Source of the DNA: DATARH01 sp036008175
GTDB taxonomy: Bacteria; Pseudomonadota; Alphaproteobacteria; ATCC43930; CGMCC-115725
Direction: 5' to 3'
DNA: 64,000 nt
Assembly: GCA_036008175.1 (NCBI GenBank)
Contig: DASYOB010000114.1
Location: 1-64,000 of the forward strand
The translations under genes were made by a program, and so were the position numbers. The first letter of the stretch is position 1, and each line of letters opens with the position of its first letter. The notes under the pieces were generated by a model, which saw only the letters and a program-made list of their open reading frames with translations, searched no databases and had not been told where the DNA came from. Positions 42,531-51,264 of the stretch are shown one piece after another.

Positions 42531-43736
42531 TTACTGAGCGGCGGCAGCCGGCAGCGGCTCGGCCGCGGTTGCCGGGGTCGATGTGATCGCGGGCAGCCGT
42601 GGCAGGACTTCCTTGGCCATCATGCGGATGCCCTTTTCGGCTTCCTGATGCGTCAGATAGCCGGAGCGGCCGATGAAGATCAGATGGCCGAAGCCGCCGA
42701 CCTTGTCGTAGATGTCCATGATCTGCTTGTAGACGGTGTCGGGGTTGCCGGCGCACAGGATGCCGCGCTCGATCGCCCGCTCGGCGGTGATGCCGATCAG
42801 CTGGTCGGCCGGGCGGCCGCGCGCACCCGTCGAGCGCCAGATGTTCGGCGCCATCTCCGGCGGGTTGCGCCCGGGCAGGAATTTCGACATCTGCGGCGCC
42901 TGCTTTAGGCTGGTATTGAGGAACCACAGCAATTTGCTGCCGACCTCAAGCCCTTCCTCGTCGGTGTCGCCGACATAGGCCAGGACGGCATAAGCGAATT
43001 TGTCGGTCCCCGGCGCCGGCAGGCCAAGCTCGCGCCGCGCGTTGCGGTAGGCGTCGAAGGCGCGCTTGCTGGCCTCGGGGCCGCGCAGCACCAGCGCATT
43101 GACATAGCCGCGCCGGCCGCATTCCGCCGCCGTCTCCGGATCGCCGGTCGCCGCCCAGAATTGCGGGTGCGGCCGCTGGTAGGGACCGGGCCAGAGGTTG
43201 ATGTGCCGGTGGGTGTAGTGCTTGCCCTCGAAGCTGACCGGGCCGTCATGCGAGGTCAGCGCCAGCTCGATGACGTCGATCGCCTCCCAGAAGCGATCGA
43301 CAAAGCGCACAGGGTTGGCGTTGCCAGAGACCATCTCGCTGTCGCCCGATTTGACAAAGCCGATCTCCAGCCGCCCGCGCGAAATGACGTCGGCGGTGGC
43401 GTATTCCTCGGCGACACGCACGGGATCCTGCCGCACCGAGATCAACGTGCCGAGCGACAGGATGCGCACCTTCTTGGTCTGGCGCGCGGCGACGCCGAGG
43501 ATCATCGGGCTGGCGCCATATAAGCTGTTGATCCCGGAATGATGCTCGATCGAGACGACGTTGACGCCGAGCTCGTCGCACAGCAGGTGCTCGTCGAGGC
43601 ATTCCTCGAACAAATCGGCCGCGATCTTCGGGTCGCAGTATTTGTTCGGCAGGCTGGCGCGCACCGACTCGGCAGCGTCGAGCACCTCCTTGGGCACAAA
43701 CGGATAGACGTTCTCGCAATGGTACCAGGCCTGCAT
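42531..43736 (-). CDS. LLM class flavin-dependent oxidoreductase
   Basis: A 401-residue luciferase-like protein. VNVVSIEHHSGINSLYGASP, RILSLGTLISVRQDPVRVAE, GRLEIGFVKSGDSEMVSGNA and HINLWPGPYQRPHPQFWAAT are family features; the alkanal monooxygenase-like longer form is typical. It may catalyse a Baeyer-Villiger or hydroxylation step whose product is cleaved by the following esterase gene. No flavin reductase is adjacent. It is divergent from the antitoxin gene. Confidence 0.92.
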   Translation of the reverse strand: MQAWYHCENVYPFVPKEVLDAAESVRASLPNKYCDPKIAADLFEECLDEHLLCDELGVNVVSIEHHSGINSLYGASPMILGVAARQTKKVRILSLGTLISVRQDPVRVAEEYATADVISRGRLEIGFVKSGDSEMVSGNANPVRFVDRFWEAIDVIELALTSHDGPVSFEGKHYTHRHINLWPGPYQRPHPQFWAATGDPETAAECGRRGYVNALVLRGPEASKRAFDAYRNARRELGLPAPGTDKFAYAVLAYVGDTDEEGLEVGSKLLWFLNTSLKQAPQMSKFLPGRNPPEMAPNIWRSTGARGRPADQLIGITAERAIERGILCAGNPDTVYKQIMDIYDKVGGFGHLIFIGRSGYLTHQEAEKGIRMMAKEVLPRLPAITSTPATAAEPLPAAAAQ

Positions 43737-43832
43737 GTCGCCTCCTCCGGTGGGGCGGCCGGATCTTCTGCTAGGCGCTCGCGAGTGGCAAGGTGTGGAT
43801 TGCGGTGTGGATTGCAGTTGCCATGAGCCGCA

Positions 43833-43860
43833 TTACATTATGCAATACGTTCTGCATAAC
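43833..43860 (+). promoter_or_regulatory. inverted-repeat operator and promoter of the toxin-antitoxin pair
   Basis: TTATGCA (43838-43844) and TGCATAA (43853-43859) form a perfect 7-bp inverted repeat with an 8-base spacer. Possible -35 TTACAT (43833-43838) and -10 CATAAC (43855-43860) flank or overlap the arms. This is the layout of antitoxin autoregulation, with the repeat ending 12 bases before the start codon. Confidence 0.65.
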
Positions 43861-43871
43861 AGAGGCCCGGA

Positions 43872-44165
43872 ATGGCGCGACGCAGCCCAGAGCCCAATGC
43901 CGATATCATTACCTTTCGGATTCCACCGGCCTTGAAGACTGCCTTCGCCGAAATTGCCGTCGAGGAGGCAAAACCGGTCGGCGAGTTGCTCCGCGAGTTG
44001 ATCCGGCAGCGGGTCGAGGAGAAGAAGCGCCGGAAGTTCGAGGCAGAAGCGCGCCGGCAATGCCTCGAGGCAAATGCTGCCGCGCAAGATCCGAACAGCG
44101 ACGAAGCCGCCGTGATGCGCGAACTGGACGCCGATCTAGAAGAGTTCGCTAGAGAATGGAAGTGA
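43872..44165 (+). CDS. antitoxin component of a toxin-antitoxin pair
   Basis: A 97-residue protein. The N-terminal segment NADIITFRIPPALKTAFAEI resembles a ribbon-helix-helix DNA-binding strand and helix. A long charged helix (VEEKKRRKFEAEARRQCLEA) and an acidic C-terminus (ELDADLEEFAREWK) suit a disordered toxin-neutralising tail. Its stop overlaps the toxin start by 10 bases, implying translational coupling. An inverted repeat 12 bases upstream is the probable autorepression site. Confidence 0.85.
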   Translation: MARRSPEPNADIITFRIPPALKTAFAEIAVEEAKPVGELLRELIRQRVEEKKRRKFEAEARRQCLEANAAAQDPNSDEAAVMRELDADLEEFAREWK

Positions 44166-44485
44166 ATCGGGGCGATCTCGTCAGCATCGCTCTGCCGGGC
44201 GATTACGGCAAACGTCGTCCGGCTCTTGTCGTCCAATCCGACGCATTCAGCGCGTTGGGCTCAGTGACGGTCCTGCGGGTGACGAGTGAAATTCACGACT
44301 TTCCTCTGTTCCGGATTATGGTTGAGCCAAGCAGAGACAACGGGCTTGTCAAGCGCTCGCAGATCATGATCGACAAGGCGGCAGCGGTGCCGCGCGCGAA
44401 AATTGGACAGCGGATCGGGCGCATTGAGACCGACACGATGCGACGGGTCAGCGCCGCATTGACCGAATTTCTAGAATTGAAGTAG
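44156..44485 (+). CDS. MazF/PemK-type endoribonuclease toxin
   Basis: A 109-residue protein with the CcdB/MazF-fold pattern: VNRGDLVSIALPGDYGKRRP at the N-terminus, ALVVQSDAFSALGSVTVLRV, and RSQIMIDKAAAVPRAKIGQR IGRIE toward the end. These enzymes cleave mRNA at specific short sequences when released from the antitoxin. The gene overlaps the antitoxin gene by 10 bases. It is intact. It may be a stability module or a stress-induced growth brake; the sequence does not distinguish these. Confidence 0.88.
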   Translation: MEVNRGDLVSIALPGDYGKRRPALVVQSDAFSALGSVTVLRVTSEIHDFPLFRIMVEPSRDNGLVKRSQIMIDKAAAVPRAKIGQRIGRIETDTMRRVSAALTEFLELK

Positions 44486-44500
44486 GCAGGTGCAAACCGC

Positions 44501-45763
44501 ATGCGCAATCTGACAGTCAACGGCGAGCGGCTGTGGGCGAGCCTGATGGAGCTGGCGCAGATCGGGGCCACCGACAAGGGCGGCGTCTGCCGTCTCGCCG
44601 CCAGCGATCTCGACGGCGCGGCGCGGCGCCTCTTCATCCGCTGGTGCGAGGAGGCCGGCTGTGCGGTTACGGTCGACCGCATCGGCAACATCTTTGCCCG
44701 CCGCCCTGGCCGCAACCCCACCTTGCCGCCGGTCATGACCGGCAGCCATCTCGACACCCAGCCGACCGGCGGCCGTTTCGACGGCGCCTATGGCGTGATG
44801 GCCGGGCTCGAACTCGTGCGCAGCCTCAACGATGTCGGCTACGAGACCGAGGCGCCCGTTGAGATCGTCGCCTGGACCAACGAGGAGGGCTCGCGCTTTT
44901 CGCCGGCGATGGTCGGGTCCGGCGCCTTCACCGGCGTCTTCGACCTCGGCGCGGCGCTGGCGACTCCCGACAACAACGCGCCGGCGCTCACTCTCGGTGC
45001 GGAGCTTGAGCGCATTGGTTTCGCCGGACCGGCGCCGGTCGGTCAGCACCCGGTCGCCGCCTATTTCGAGGCGCATATCGAGCAGGGGCCGATCCTCGAA
45101 GCCGCCGGGCTCCCGGTCGGCATCGTCACCGGCGCGCAGGGCCAGCGTTGGTACGAGATCACCGTCACCGGCCAGGAGGCGCATGCCGGACCGACGCCGA
45201 TGCCGCGACGCCGCGACGCCCTCGTTGGCGCCGCCCGCATGATCGACGCGGTCAACCGCATCGGCCATATGCATGCACCCTTTGCATGCGCCACGGTCGG
45301 CTTTGTCCAGGTCAGCCCGAATTCGCGCAACACGATCCCGGGCCGCGTCTTCTTCACGGTCGATTTCCGCCATCCCGAGGACGCGGTGCTGACCGAGATG
45401 GATAGGGAATTGCGCGAGGCCTGCGCCGCCGCCGCGGCGACCCAGCACCTGGAAGCCGAGGTCAAGGAGTTTTGGTATTTCCCGCCGACCCCGTTCGACC
45501 CGAAGCTGGTCGGCGCGGTGCGCGAGGCCGCCGCGGCGCAGGGCTACCCGCATCAGGACATCGTCAGCGGCGCCGGCCATGATGCCGTCTACATGGCGCG
45601 GGTGGCGCACACCGCGATGATCTTCGTCCCCTGCGTCGGCGGCATCAGCCACAACGAGATCGAGGACGCCAAGCCCGAAGATCTGACCGCCGGCTGCAAT
45701 GTCTTGCTGAACGCTGTGCTGGAATGTGCAGATGCCTCGGCCAATGAGGAGAACAGCCGATGA
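44501..45763 (+). CDS. Zn-dependent M20-family hydrolase (N-carbamoyl-L-amino acid hydrolase / ureidoglycolate type)
   Basis: A 420-residue amidohydrolase of the hydantoinase/carbamoylase subgroup of M20. Metal ligands include His83 and Asp94 in GSHLDTQPTGGRFDG and the acidic pair in TNEEGSRF (about 127-134). The dimerisation domain (AGLPVGIVTGAQGQRWYEIT, VTGQEAHAGPTPMPRRRDAL) and the last ligand region (SGAGHDAVYMARV, GGISHNEIEDAKPEDL) are present. It removes carbamoyl groups from N-carbamoyl amino acids or ureido compounds. The cupin gene follows with a 4-bp ATGA overlap and an NCS1 permease gene converges on it, suggesting hydantoin, ureide or pyrimidine salvage. Confidence 0.93.
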   Translation: MRNLTVNGERLWASLMELAQIGATDKGGVCRLAASDLDGAARRLFIRWCEEAGCAVTVDRIGNIFARRPGRNPTLPPVMTGSHLDTQPTGGRFDGAYGVMAGLELVRSLNDVGYETEAPVEIVAWTNEEGSRFSPAMVGSGAFTGVFDLGAALATPDNNAPALTLGAELERIGFAGPAPVGQHPVAAYFEAHIEQGPILEAAGLPVGIVTGAQGQRWYEITVTGQEAHAGPTPMPRRRDALVGAARMIDAVNRIGHMHAPFACATVGFVQVSPNSRNTIPGRVFFTVDFRHPEDAVLTEMDRELREACAAAAATQHLEAEVKEFWYFPPTPFDPKLVGAVREAAAAQGYPHQDIVSGAGHDAVYMARVAHTAMIFVPCVGGISHNEIEDAKPEDLTAGCNVLLNAVLECADASANEENSR

Positions 45764-46050
45764 GCGAGCGCCCCCGCGCCGTCCCGACCGTCAAGATCGA
45801 CAACGCTCGGCTGCGCGTCACCGAATGGCGCTTCCCGCCGGGCGGCGCGACCGGCTGGCACCGGCACGAATTCGATTACTGCGTCGTGCCGATCACTAGC
45901 GGCAAGCTGCGGCTCGAAGAGCCGGACGGCGCGCGCGAGGCCGAACTCGTCACCGGCCAGCCCTACTTCCGCGAAGCCGGCGTCGAGCACGACGTCGTCA
46001 ACATCAACCCGTTCGAATTCGTCTTCGTCGACGTCGAGGTCAAAGGCTGA
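45760..46050 (+). CDS. cupin domain-containing protein
   Basis: A 96-residue single cupin. FPPGGATGWHRHEFDYCVVP carries the His34-x-His36 metal motif, and AGVEHDVVNINPFEFVFVDV the later ligand. Small cupins of this kind bind a metal and act as enzymes or sensors. The start overlaps the stop of the carbamoylase gene (ATGA), implying a related role, possibly an isomerase or regulatory cupin of the same pathway. Confidence 0.9.
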   Translation: MSERPRAVPTVKIDNARLRVTEWRFPPGGATGWHRHEFDYCVVPITSGKLRLEEPDGAREAELVTGQPYFREAGVEHDVVNINPFEFVFVDVEVKG

Positions 46051-46062
46051 CGCGCGCCGGCA

Positions 46063-47514
46063 TCAATCCGCAGCGGCCGGCACCATGTCGGCTGGCGCGC
46101 TGCCGAGTTGCATGATCCGCGAGCGCCCGGCCACCGCCATCGCCGTCAGCGTATAGCCGATGCCGGTAAAGGCGATCGTGCAGAGCGTCGGAATCCAGGT
46201 CGCGGGGACGCAGAACATATAGAACAGGAAGCCGAGCACCGTCCAAGCGACGGCAACAAGGTTGAAACCGCCCCAATAGCGGTAGCGGCCCTCCATCGTG
46301 AACAGCGCCGGCACGTCGAGCCGGGTGCGCTTCAGAAACAGATAGTCGAACACCAATACCCCGGCGATCGGCGAGAAGAAATTGCCGAGCAACGTCGCGT
46401 AAGTGAGATAGCTGTTCAGCACGTCGGGGAACGCAGACAGCACGATCGCGATGACGCTGGCGATCAGCGTTGTCCAAAACCGGCCGAGCCGCTCGAACAT
46501 GTTGGAGATCGACAACCCGCCCGTATAGAGATTGAGGACATTGATCGTCCAGTTGTCGAGCGCGATGAAGACGAGGATCAGAAACAGCGTGATCCAGCTC
46601 GTGCTGATGCCGGCGATCAGCACGAACGGGTTGGCGGTCTTGCCCAGGGTCGCCACGGCGGCGTAGGCGCCGAGGGAGCCGGAAATCATCGTGCCGACCG
46701 CCGAGGCCGATACGGTGCCGATCCACATATCGGCGCGGCTGCGCGAATAGCGGCAGAAATCCGCCGAGTCTGTAATCATCGTCAGCCAGCCGGCGGCCGC
46801 AGCGTTGAACCAGGCGACGAAGATAACCCAGTCCCAGCCGCCGTTCTTGCCGGCGAAGGACCAGACTGCACTCGGCACGAAGTTCGGGTCCGCCTGATTG
46901 GCGAGCAGCACGAACAGGTAGGCGAACATCGCCAGCTTGACCGGCAGCGCGACCCGTGACAGCGCCTTCAGCGAATCGTAGCCGACGACCGCGACAAAAG
47001 CCTGCACGATGCCGAACAGCACGCTGACGAGGATCAGCGAATAGGAGGTGCCGGTCAGCTTTTGCAAGACGGCGCAGATCGCCGTCGCGCCGATAACGGT
47101 CTGGAACGCAAACCAGTAGCAGGACGCGATCGAGCGCAGGAAAGACGGGATCATCTTCGAGCCGCGCAGCCCGTAAACGGCTCGGGTCGCGACCTGTCCG
47201 GGGATGCCGTAATCCACTCCGACCGTGGCCATGATCACGTAAAACACCGCGGCGACGACGATCCCCGAGCATTCGGCCACAACCGAGGCCTGGAACGACA
47301 GCCCCGCCGCGACGCCGAGACCGCCGCGCAGGATTGTCGATGGGCTGATCAGGAAGTTGAGGATGATGGCGAATAGATCGTACCACCTGACTGTCTTCCG
47401 CGCTTCCGGGATCGCCTCGATGCCGAATTGTTCGACGCCCTTGGGCTGGCGATAGCGGTGCTGCAGCTCGCGCTCGATCGCCGTCTCGGCGGTGTCGAAG
47501 GTGGTTTCGGCCAT
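46063..47514 (-). CDS. NCS1 family nucleobase/hydantoin:cation symporter
   Basis: A 483-residue membrane protein with about 12 helices. N-terminal EARKTVRWYDLFAIILNFLI, GVDYGIPGQVATRAVYGLRG (a conserved loop) and FCRYSRSRADMWIGTVSASA fit the NCS1 family (cytosine, hydantoin, allantoin and uracil permeases). It converges on the carbamoylase-cupin genes with a 12-bp gap. It would import the substrate whose carbamoyl derivative is hydrolysed by the neighbouring enzyme. Substrate not known. Confidence 0.93.
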   Translation of the reverse strand: MAETTFDTAETAIERELQHRYRQPKGVEQFGIEAIPEARKTVRWYDLFAIILNFLISPSTILRGGLGVAAGLSFQASVVAECSGIVVAAVFYVIMATVGVDYGIPGQVATRAVYGLRGSKMIPSFLRSIASCYWFAFQTVIGATAICAVLQKLTGTSYSLILVSVLFGIVQAFVAVVGYDSLKALSRVALPVKLAMFAYLFVLLANQADPNFVPSAVWSFAGKNGGWDWVIFVAWFNAAAAGWLTMITDSADFCRYSRSRADMWIGTVSASAVGTMISGSLGAYAAVATLGKTANPFVLIAGISTSWITLFLILVFIALDNWTINVLNLYTGGLSISNMFERLGRFWTTLIASVIAIVLSAFPDVLNSYLTYATLLGNFFSPIAGVLVFDYLFLKRTRLDVPALFTMEGRYRYWGGFNLVAVAWTVLGFLFYMFCVPATWIPTLCTIAFTGIGYTLTAMAVAGRSRIMQLGSAPADMVPAAAD

Positions 47515-47712
47515 GGCTCTCCTCTCGGGGCGTGCATTCTCGAGCTGTGGCTATGCGATTTCCGCGCCAACTGAGACACGGCTGGTAGCCGTGGTGTCGG
47601 CTTTTATCGAAGCACCTCCGCGCCCATCTATTGTGCAGCTGCGAAATGTTCGCGGTTCTGTCGCGGCGAATTGCCGTTGGTTTCGACTCCCGCATTCGCG
47701 TAACAAGCACGC

Positions 47713-50700
47713 ATGACCGAACTCGCCCTGAAGCACGGGCTCTCCTTTTCCGATCTTTACGACCGCGACGGGCTGCTCCGGCTCGACCGTGCGTTTGTCG
47801 CCCATCTCGCCGGCATCGACGTTGCTTTGCACGATCGGCTGATGGCGGCGCGCGCGGAACCGGACGGGTTCGACCGCAAGGCCGAAAGCGATCTTCTTAT
47901 CGATCTCGCGCCGCACCTCGAGGATTTCGTCGGCGAGCTGTTCGGCATTGCCGGCGAGGTGCGGACGCTGCAGGCGCGGCACGACAAACTGGCGCCGCTG
48001 TTTTCGGTGAAGCGCCTTTTCGTGCAGCGGCGCGCGGTCAAGGAAATCAAGGAGGCCGACGCCGCCCAGCTCAACGGCCACAAGCTGGGCCAGGAGCTCG
48101 ACACCCTGATCGGCGGCCCGCCCGCCGCATTCGACACGAGAGAGGGCACCCTCGCCTGGGAATTGCTCTACGCCGAGGCAGTCGGCCGCTGGCTCGATGA
48201 CGAGCCCGCACATCGGTTGCCGCTGACGGTAGCACTCGAGTACGCCGCCTGGGCGACATTGTCTCCGGGGGGACAGAAGAAGCATCGCCGCGGCCTGTTG
48301 TTCCGGGTGCCGCACCGGCTCGACATGCACCATCTCGTGCCCGTCGACACGGTCGAGCGCAACGGCGTCACGATGCTGCGCCTGCCGGAAGATCATTGGC
48401 GCGCGCGCGACGGCTTCGCGCTGACCGATCCCGGCACCGACCTCGCCGGCGCCCTCGACCAGGCCAATTACTGCATCTGGTGCCACAACCAGCAGAAGGA
48501 CAGCTGCCGCAGCGGCCTGCACGAGAAGGACGGCGGTTTCAAGAAGAGCGTGTTCGGCGTCACTCTCGCCGGCTGCCCGCTCGACGAGAAGATCTCGGAA
48601 ATGAACATCGTCAAGACGCGCGGCAACAGCATCGGCGCGCTGGCGATCGTCGCCGTCGACAACCCGCTCTGCGCCGCGACCGGGCACCGCATCTGCAATG
48701 ACTGCATGAAGGCCTGCATCTATCAGCGGCAGGACCCGGTCGACATCCCCCAGATCGAGACCCGCACCCTGAAGGACGTGCTCGCCCTGCCCTGGGGTTT
48801 CGAGATCTACGGCCTCCTGACCCGCTGGAACCCGCTCGATGTGCGTCGGCCGCTGCCAAAGCCGCAATCGGGCTACAAGGTGCTGGTGGTCGGGCTCGGG
48901 CCGGCCGGGTTCAACTTGGCGCACCACCTGATCAATGACGGGCATTTCGTCGCCGCGATCGACGGCCTGAAGATCGAGCCGCTGCCGCCGGAAATCTCCG
49001 GCATCGCCCCTACCGGCGAGCGGGTGCCGTTCGCTCCCATCCGCGATATCGCCACGCTCTATGAGCGGCTCGACGCGCGCACGATGGCCGGGTTCGGCGG
49101 CGTCGCCGAATACGGCATCACCGTCCGCTGGGACAAGAATTTCCTTAAGATCATCCGGCTGCTGCTGGAAAGACGCGCGCAATTCGCGGTGTATGGCGGT
49201 GTGCGCTTCGGCGGCACCTTGACGATCGACAGCGCCTTCGCGCTCGGTTTCGACCACATCGCGATGTGTGCCGGCGCTGGGCGCCCGACCGTGATCCCGA
49301 TGAAGAACGGGCTCGTGCCCGGCGTGCGCCAAGCCTCCGACTTCCTGATGGCGTTGCAGCTGACCGGAGCCGCCAAGACTGACAGCATCGCCAATTTGCA
49401 AGTGCGGCTGCCGGTTGTCGTCATCGGTGGCGGGCTGACCGCGATCGATACCGCGACTGAGGCGCTTGCCTACTATCCGCTGCAGGTCGAGAAGTTCCTC
49501 GCCCGCTATGAGACCCTCGTCGCCGAGCAGGGCGCCGAGGCGGTGCGCGCCGGCTGGAATGCCGCCGAACGCGAAGTCGCCGAGGAATTCATCGCTCATG
49601 CCCGCGCGATCCGTGCCGAGCGCGAGGCGGCGCAATGCGAAGACCGCCCGCCGCGTCTGGCGAAGCTGATCGATTCTTGGGGCGGTGTGACCATCGCCTA
49701 TCGCCGGCGGCTGATCGACGCGCCGAGCTACACCTTGAACCACGAGGAAGTCGCCAAGGCGATGGAGGAAGGCATCCGCTTCGCCGAGCGGCTGACCCCC
49801 ATCGCGGTCGAGGTCGATGTGTTCGAACAGGCGGCGGCGCTGCGGCTGACCCGCCACGCCGCGGAAGAGGTCGGCGGCCATCTCCCGGAGCCGGATCAAG
49901 CCGCGGGCGAGGAGGTGGTGCTGCCGGCGCGCACGATCCTGGTCGCCGCCGGGACCCAACCCAATACGGTGCTGGCGCGCGAAGACCCCGAGCATGTCGC
50001 GCTCGACGGCCGCTATTTCCGTGCGCTCGACGAGCAGGGCCGCCCGGCAACGCCCGAGCGGGTCGCCAAGCCGGCCGAGGTACGGGTGCTGATGAGTCTG
50101 ATGCCCGATGGGCGCGCCGTCAGCTTTTTCGGCGATCTGCATCCGAGCTTCGCCGGGAATGTCGTCAAGGCGATGGGCGGGACCAAGCAGGGCTACCCAG
50201 TGGTCAGCCGGATTCTGGCGCGGCGCTCGCCGGCATCCCCCGAGCCGGCTGCGCTGAAGATGCGGCTCGACGACGAGCTGCGGGCGCAGGTGCATGCGGT
50301 CGAGCGGCTGACGCCAAAGATTGTTGAGGTCGTCGTGCGGGCGCCGATGGCGGCGCGCGCCTTCCAGCCTGGCCAGTTCTATCGCCTGCAGAATTACGAG
50401 ACCTTCGCGCCGCGGGTTGACGGCACGACCCTCTCGATGGAGGGGTTGGCGCTGACAGGCGCCTGGATCGACCGCGAGCGGGGCTTGCTGTCGACGATCG
50501 TTCTGGAAATGGGCGGATCGTCGGATCTCTGCGCGCTGTTGCAGCCGGGCGATCCGGTCATCCTGATGGGCCCGACCGGAACCCCGACCGAAACGCCAGC
50601 GGGCGAGACCGTGCTGCTGGTCGGCGGCGGGCTAGGCAACGCGGTCCTGTTTTCGATCGGCGCGGCGCTGCGGGCGCAGGGGTCGCGCGTGCTCTATTTC

Positions 50701-51264
50701 GCCGGCTACAAGACGATCGAGGACCGCTACAAGATCGCCGATATCGAGCGCGCAGCCGACAGCGTCGTATGGTGCTGTGACGAGGCGCCGGGTTTCGCGC
50801 CGAGCCGGCCGCATGACCTCGCCTTCGTCGGCAACATCGTCGCGGCGATCGAGGCCTACGGCGCGGGCGCGCTGGGGCCGACCGAGATCCCGCTAGCCGA
50901 GGTCGACCGCATCATCGCGATCGGCTCGGACGGCATGATGGCCGCGGTCGCCGAGGCGCGCCGCGCCGCCTTGAAGCGCTATTTCCGCCCCGGGCACCGG
51001 GCGATCGCCTCGATCAATTCGCCGATGCAGTGCATGATGAAGGAGATCTGCGCGCAGTGCCTGCAGCGCCATTACGATCCTGCGAGCGGCACCGAAACGG
51101 TGGTGTTCTCCTGCTTCAACCAGGACCAGGATCTCGACCAGGTCGATTTCCCGACCCTGCGCCGGCGCCTCTCACAGAATGGCGCGCAGGAGAAGCTGAC
51201 CAAGCTGTGGATCGACCGCTGCCTCAGGCATCTCGGCTGGCGCCAAGCCGAAGCCGCGGAGTGA
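47713..51264 (+). CDS. single-chain GltD/NfnB-like plus PyrK/NfnA-like iron-sulfur flavoprotein
   Basis: An 1183-residue multidomain protein. Residues 1-245 have no recognised domain. Two predicted [4Fe-4S] sites follow: C254, C257, C265 and C288, and C320, C328, C331 and C335, as in glutamate synthase small subunits. A GltD-like flavoprotein domain has FAD motif GLGPAG (394-399) and an NAD(P) motif GGGLTAID (572-579). From about residue 857 a ferredoxin-reductase-like PyrK/NfnA-type domain follows, with MGPTGTPTE and GGGLGNA, and ends with Cys1107, 1112, 1115 and 1134 for a [2Fe-2S] cluster. This order equals NfnB plus NfnA fused. I recall uncharacterised relatives in alphaproteobacteria. 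Electron bifurcation is a hypothesis, not shown. Confidence 0.85.
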   Translation: MTELALKHGLSFSDLYDRDGLLRLDRAFVAHLAGIDVALHDRLMAARAEPDGFDRKAESDLLIDLAPHLEDFVGELFGIAGEVRTLQARHDKLAPLFSVKRLFVQRRAVKEIKEADAAQLNGHKLGQELDTLIGGPPAAFDTREGTLAWELLYAEAVGRWLDDEPAHRLPLTVALEYAAWATLSPGGQKKHRRGLLFRVPHRLDMHHLVPVDTVERNGVTMLRLPEDHWRARDGFALTDPGTDLAGALDQANYCIWCHNQQKDSCRSGLHEKDGGFKKSVFGVTLAGCPLDEKISEMNIVKTRGNSIGALAIVAVDNPLCAATGHRICNDCMKACIYQRQDPVDIPQIETRTLKDVLALPWGFEIYGLLTRWNPLDVRRPLPKPQSGYKVLVVGLGPAGFNLAHHLINDGHFVAAIDGLKIEPLPPEISGIAPTGERVPFAPIRDIATLYERLDARTMAGFGGVAEYGITVRWDKNFLKIIRLLLERRAQFAVYGGVRFGGTLTIDSAFALGFDHIAMCAGAGRPTVIPMKNGLVPGVRQASDFLMALQLTGAAKTDSIANLQVRLPVVVIGGGLTAIDTATEALAYYPLQVEKFLARYETLVAEQGAEAVRAGWNAAEREVAEEFIAHARAIRAEREAAQCEDRPPRLAKLIDSWGGVTIAYRRRLIDAPSYTLNHEEVAKAMEEGIRFAERLTPIAVEVDVFEQAAALRLTRHAAEEVGGHLPEPDQAAGEEVVLPARTILVAAGTQPNTVLAREDPEHVALDGRYFRALDEQGRPATPERVAKPAEVRVLMSLMPDGRAVSFFGDLHPSFAGNVVKAMGGTKQGYPVVSRILARRSPASPEPAALKMRLDDELRAQVHAVERLTPKIVEVVVRAPMAARAFQPGQFYRLQNYETFAPRVDGTTLSMEGLALTGAWIDRERGLLSTIVLEMGGSSDLCALLQPGDPVILMGPTGTPTETPAGETVLLVGGGLGNAVLFSIGAALRAQGSRVLYFAGYKTIEDRYKIADIERAADSVVWCCDEAPGFAPSRPHDLAFVGNIVAAIEAYGAGALGPTEIPLAEVDRIIAIGSDGMMAAVAEARRAALKRYFRPGHRAIASINSPMQCMMKEICAQCLQRHYDPASGTETVVFSCFNQDQDLDQVDFPTLRRRLSQNGAQEKLTKLWIDRCLRHLGWRQAEAAE

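Noticed and set aside
47551..50295. 914-residue minus-strand frame over the Nfn-like gene
   Set aside because: It is very long but antisense to a chain with clear cofactor motifs; it has no domain of its own.
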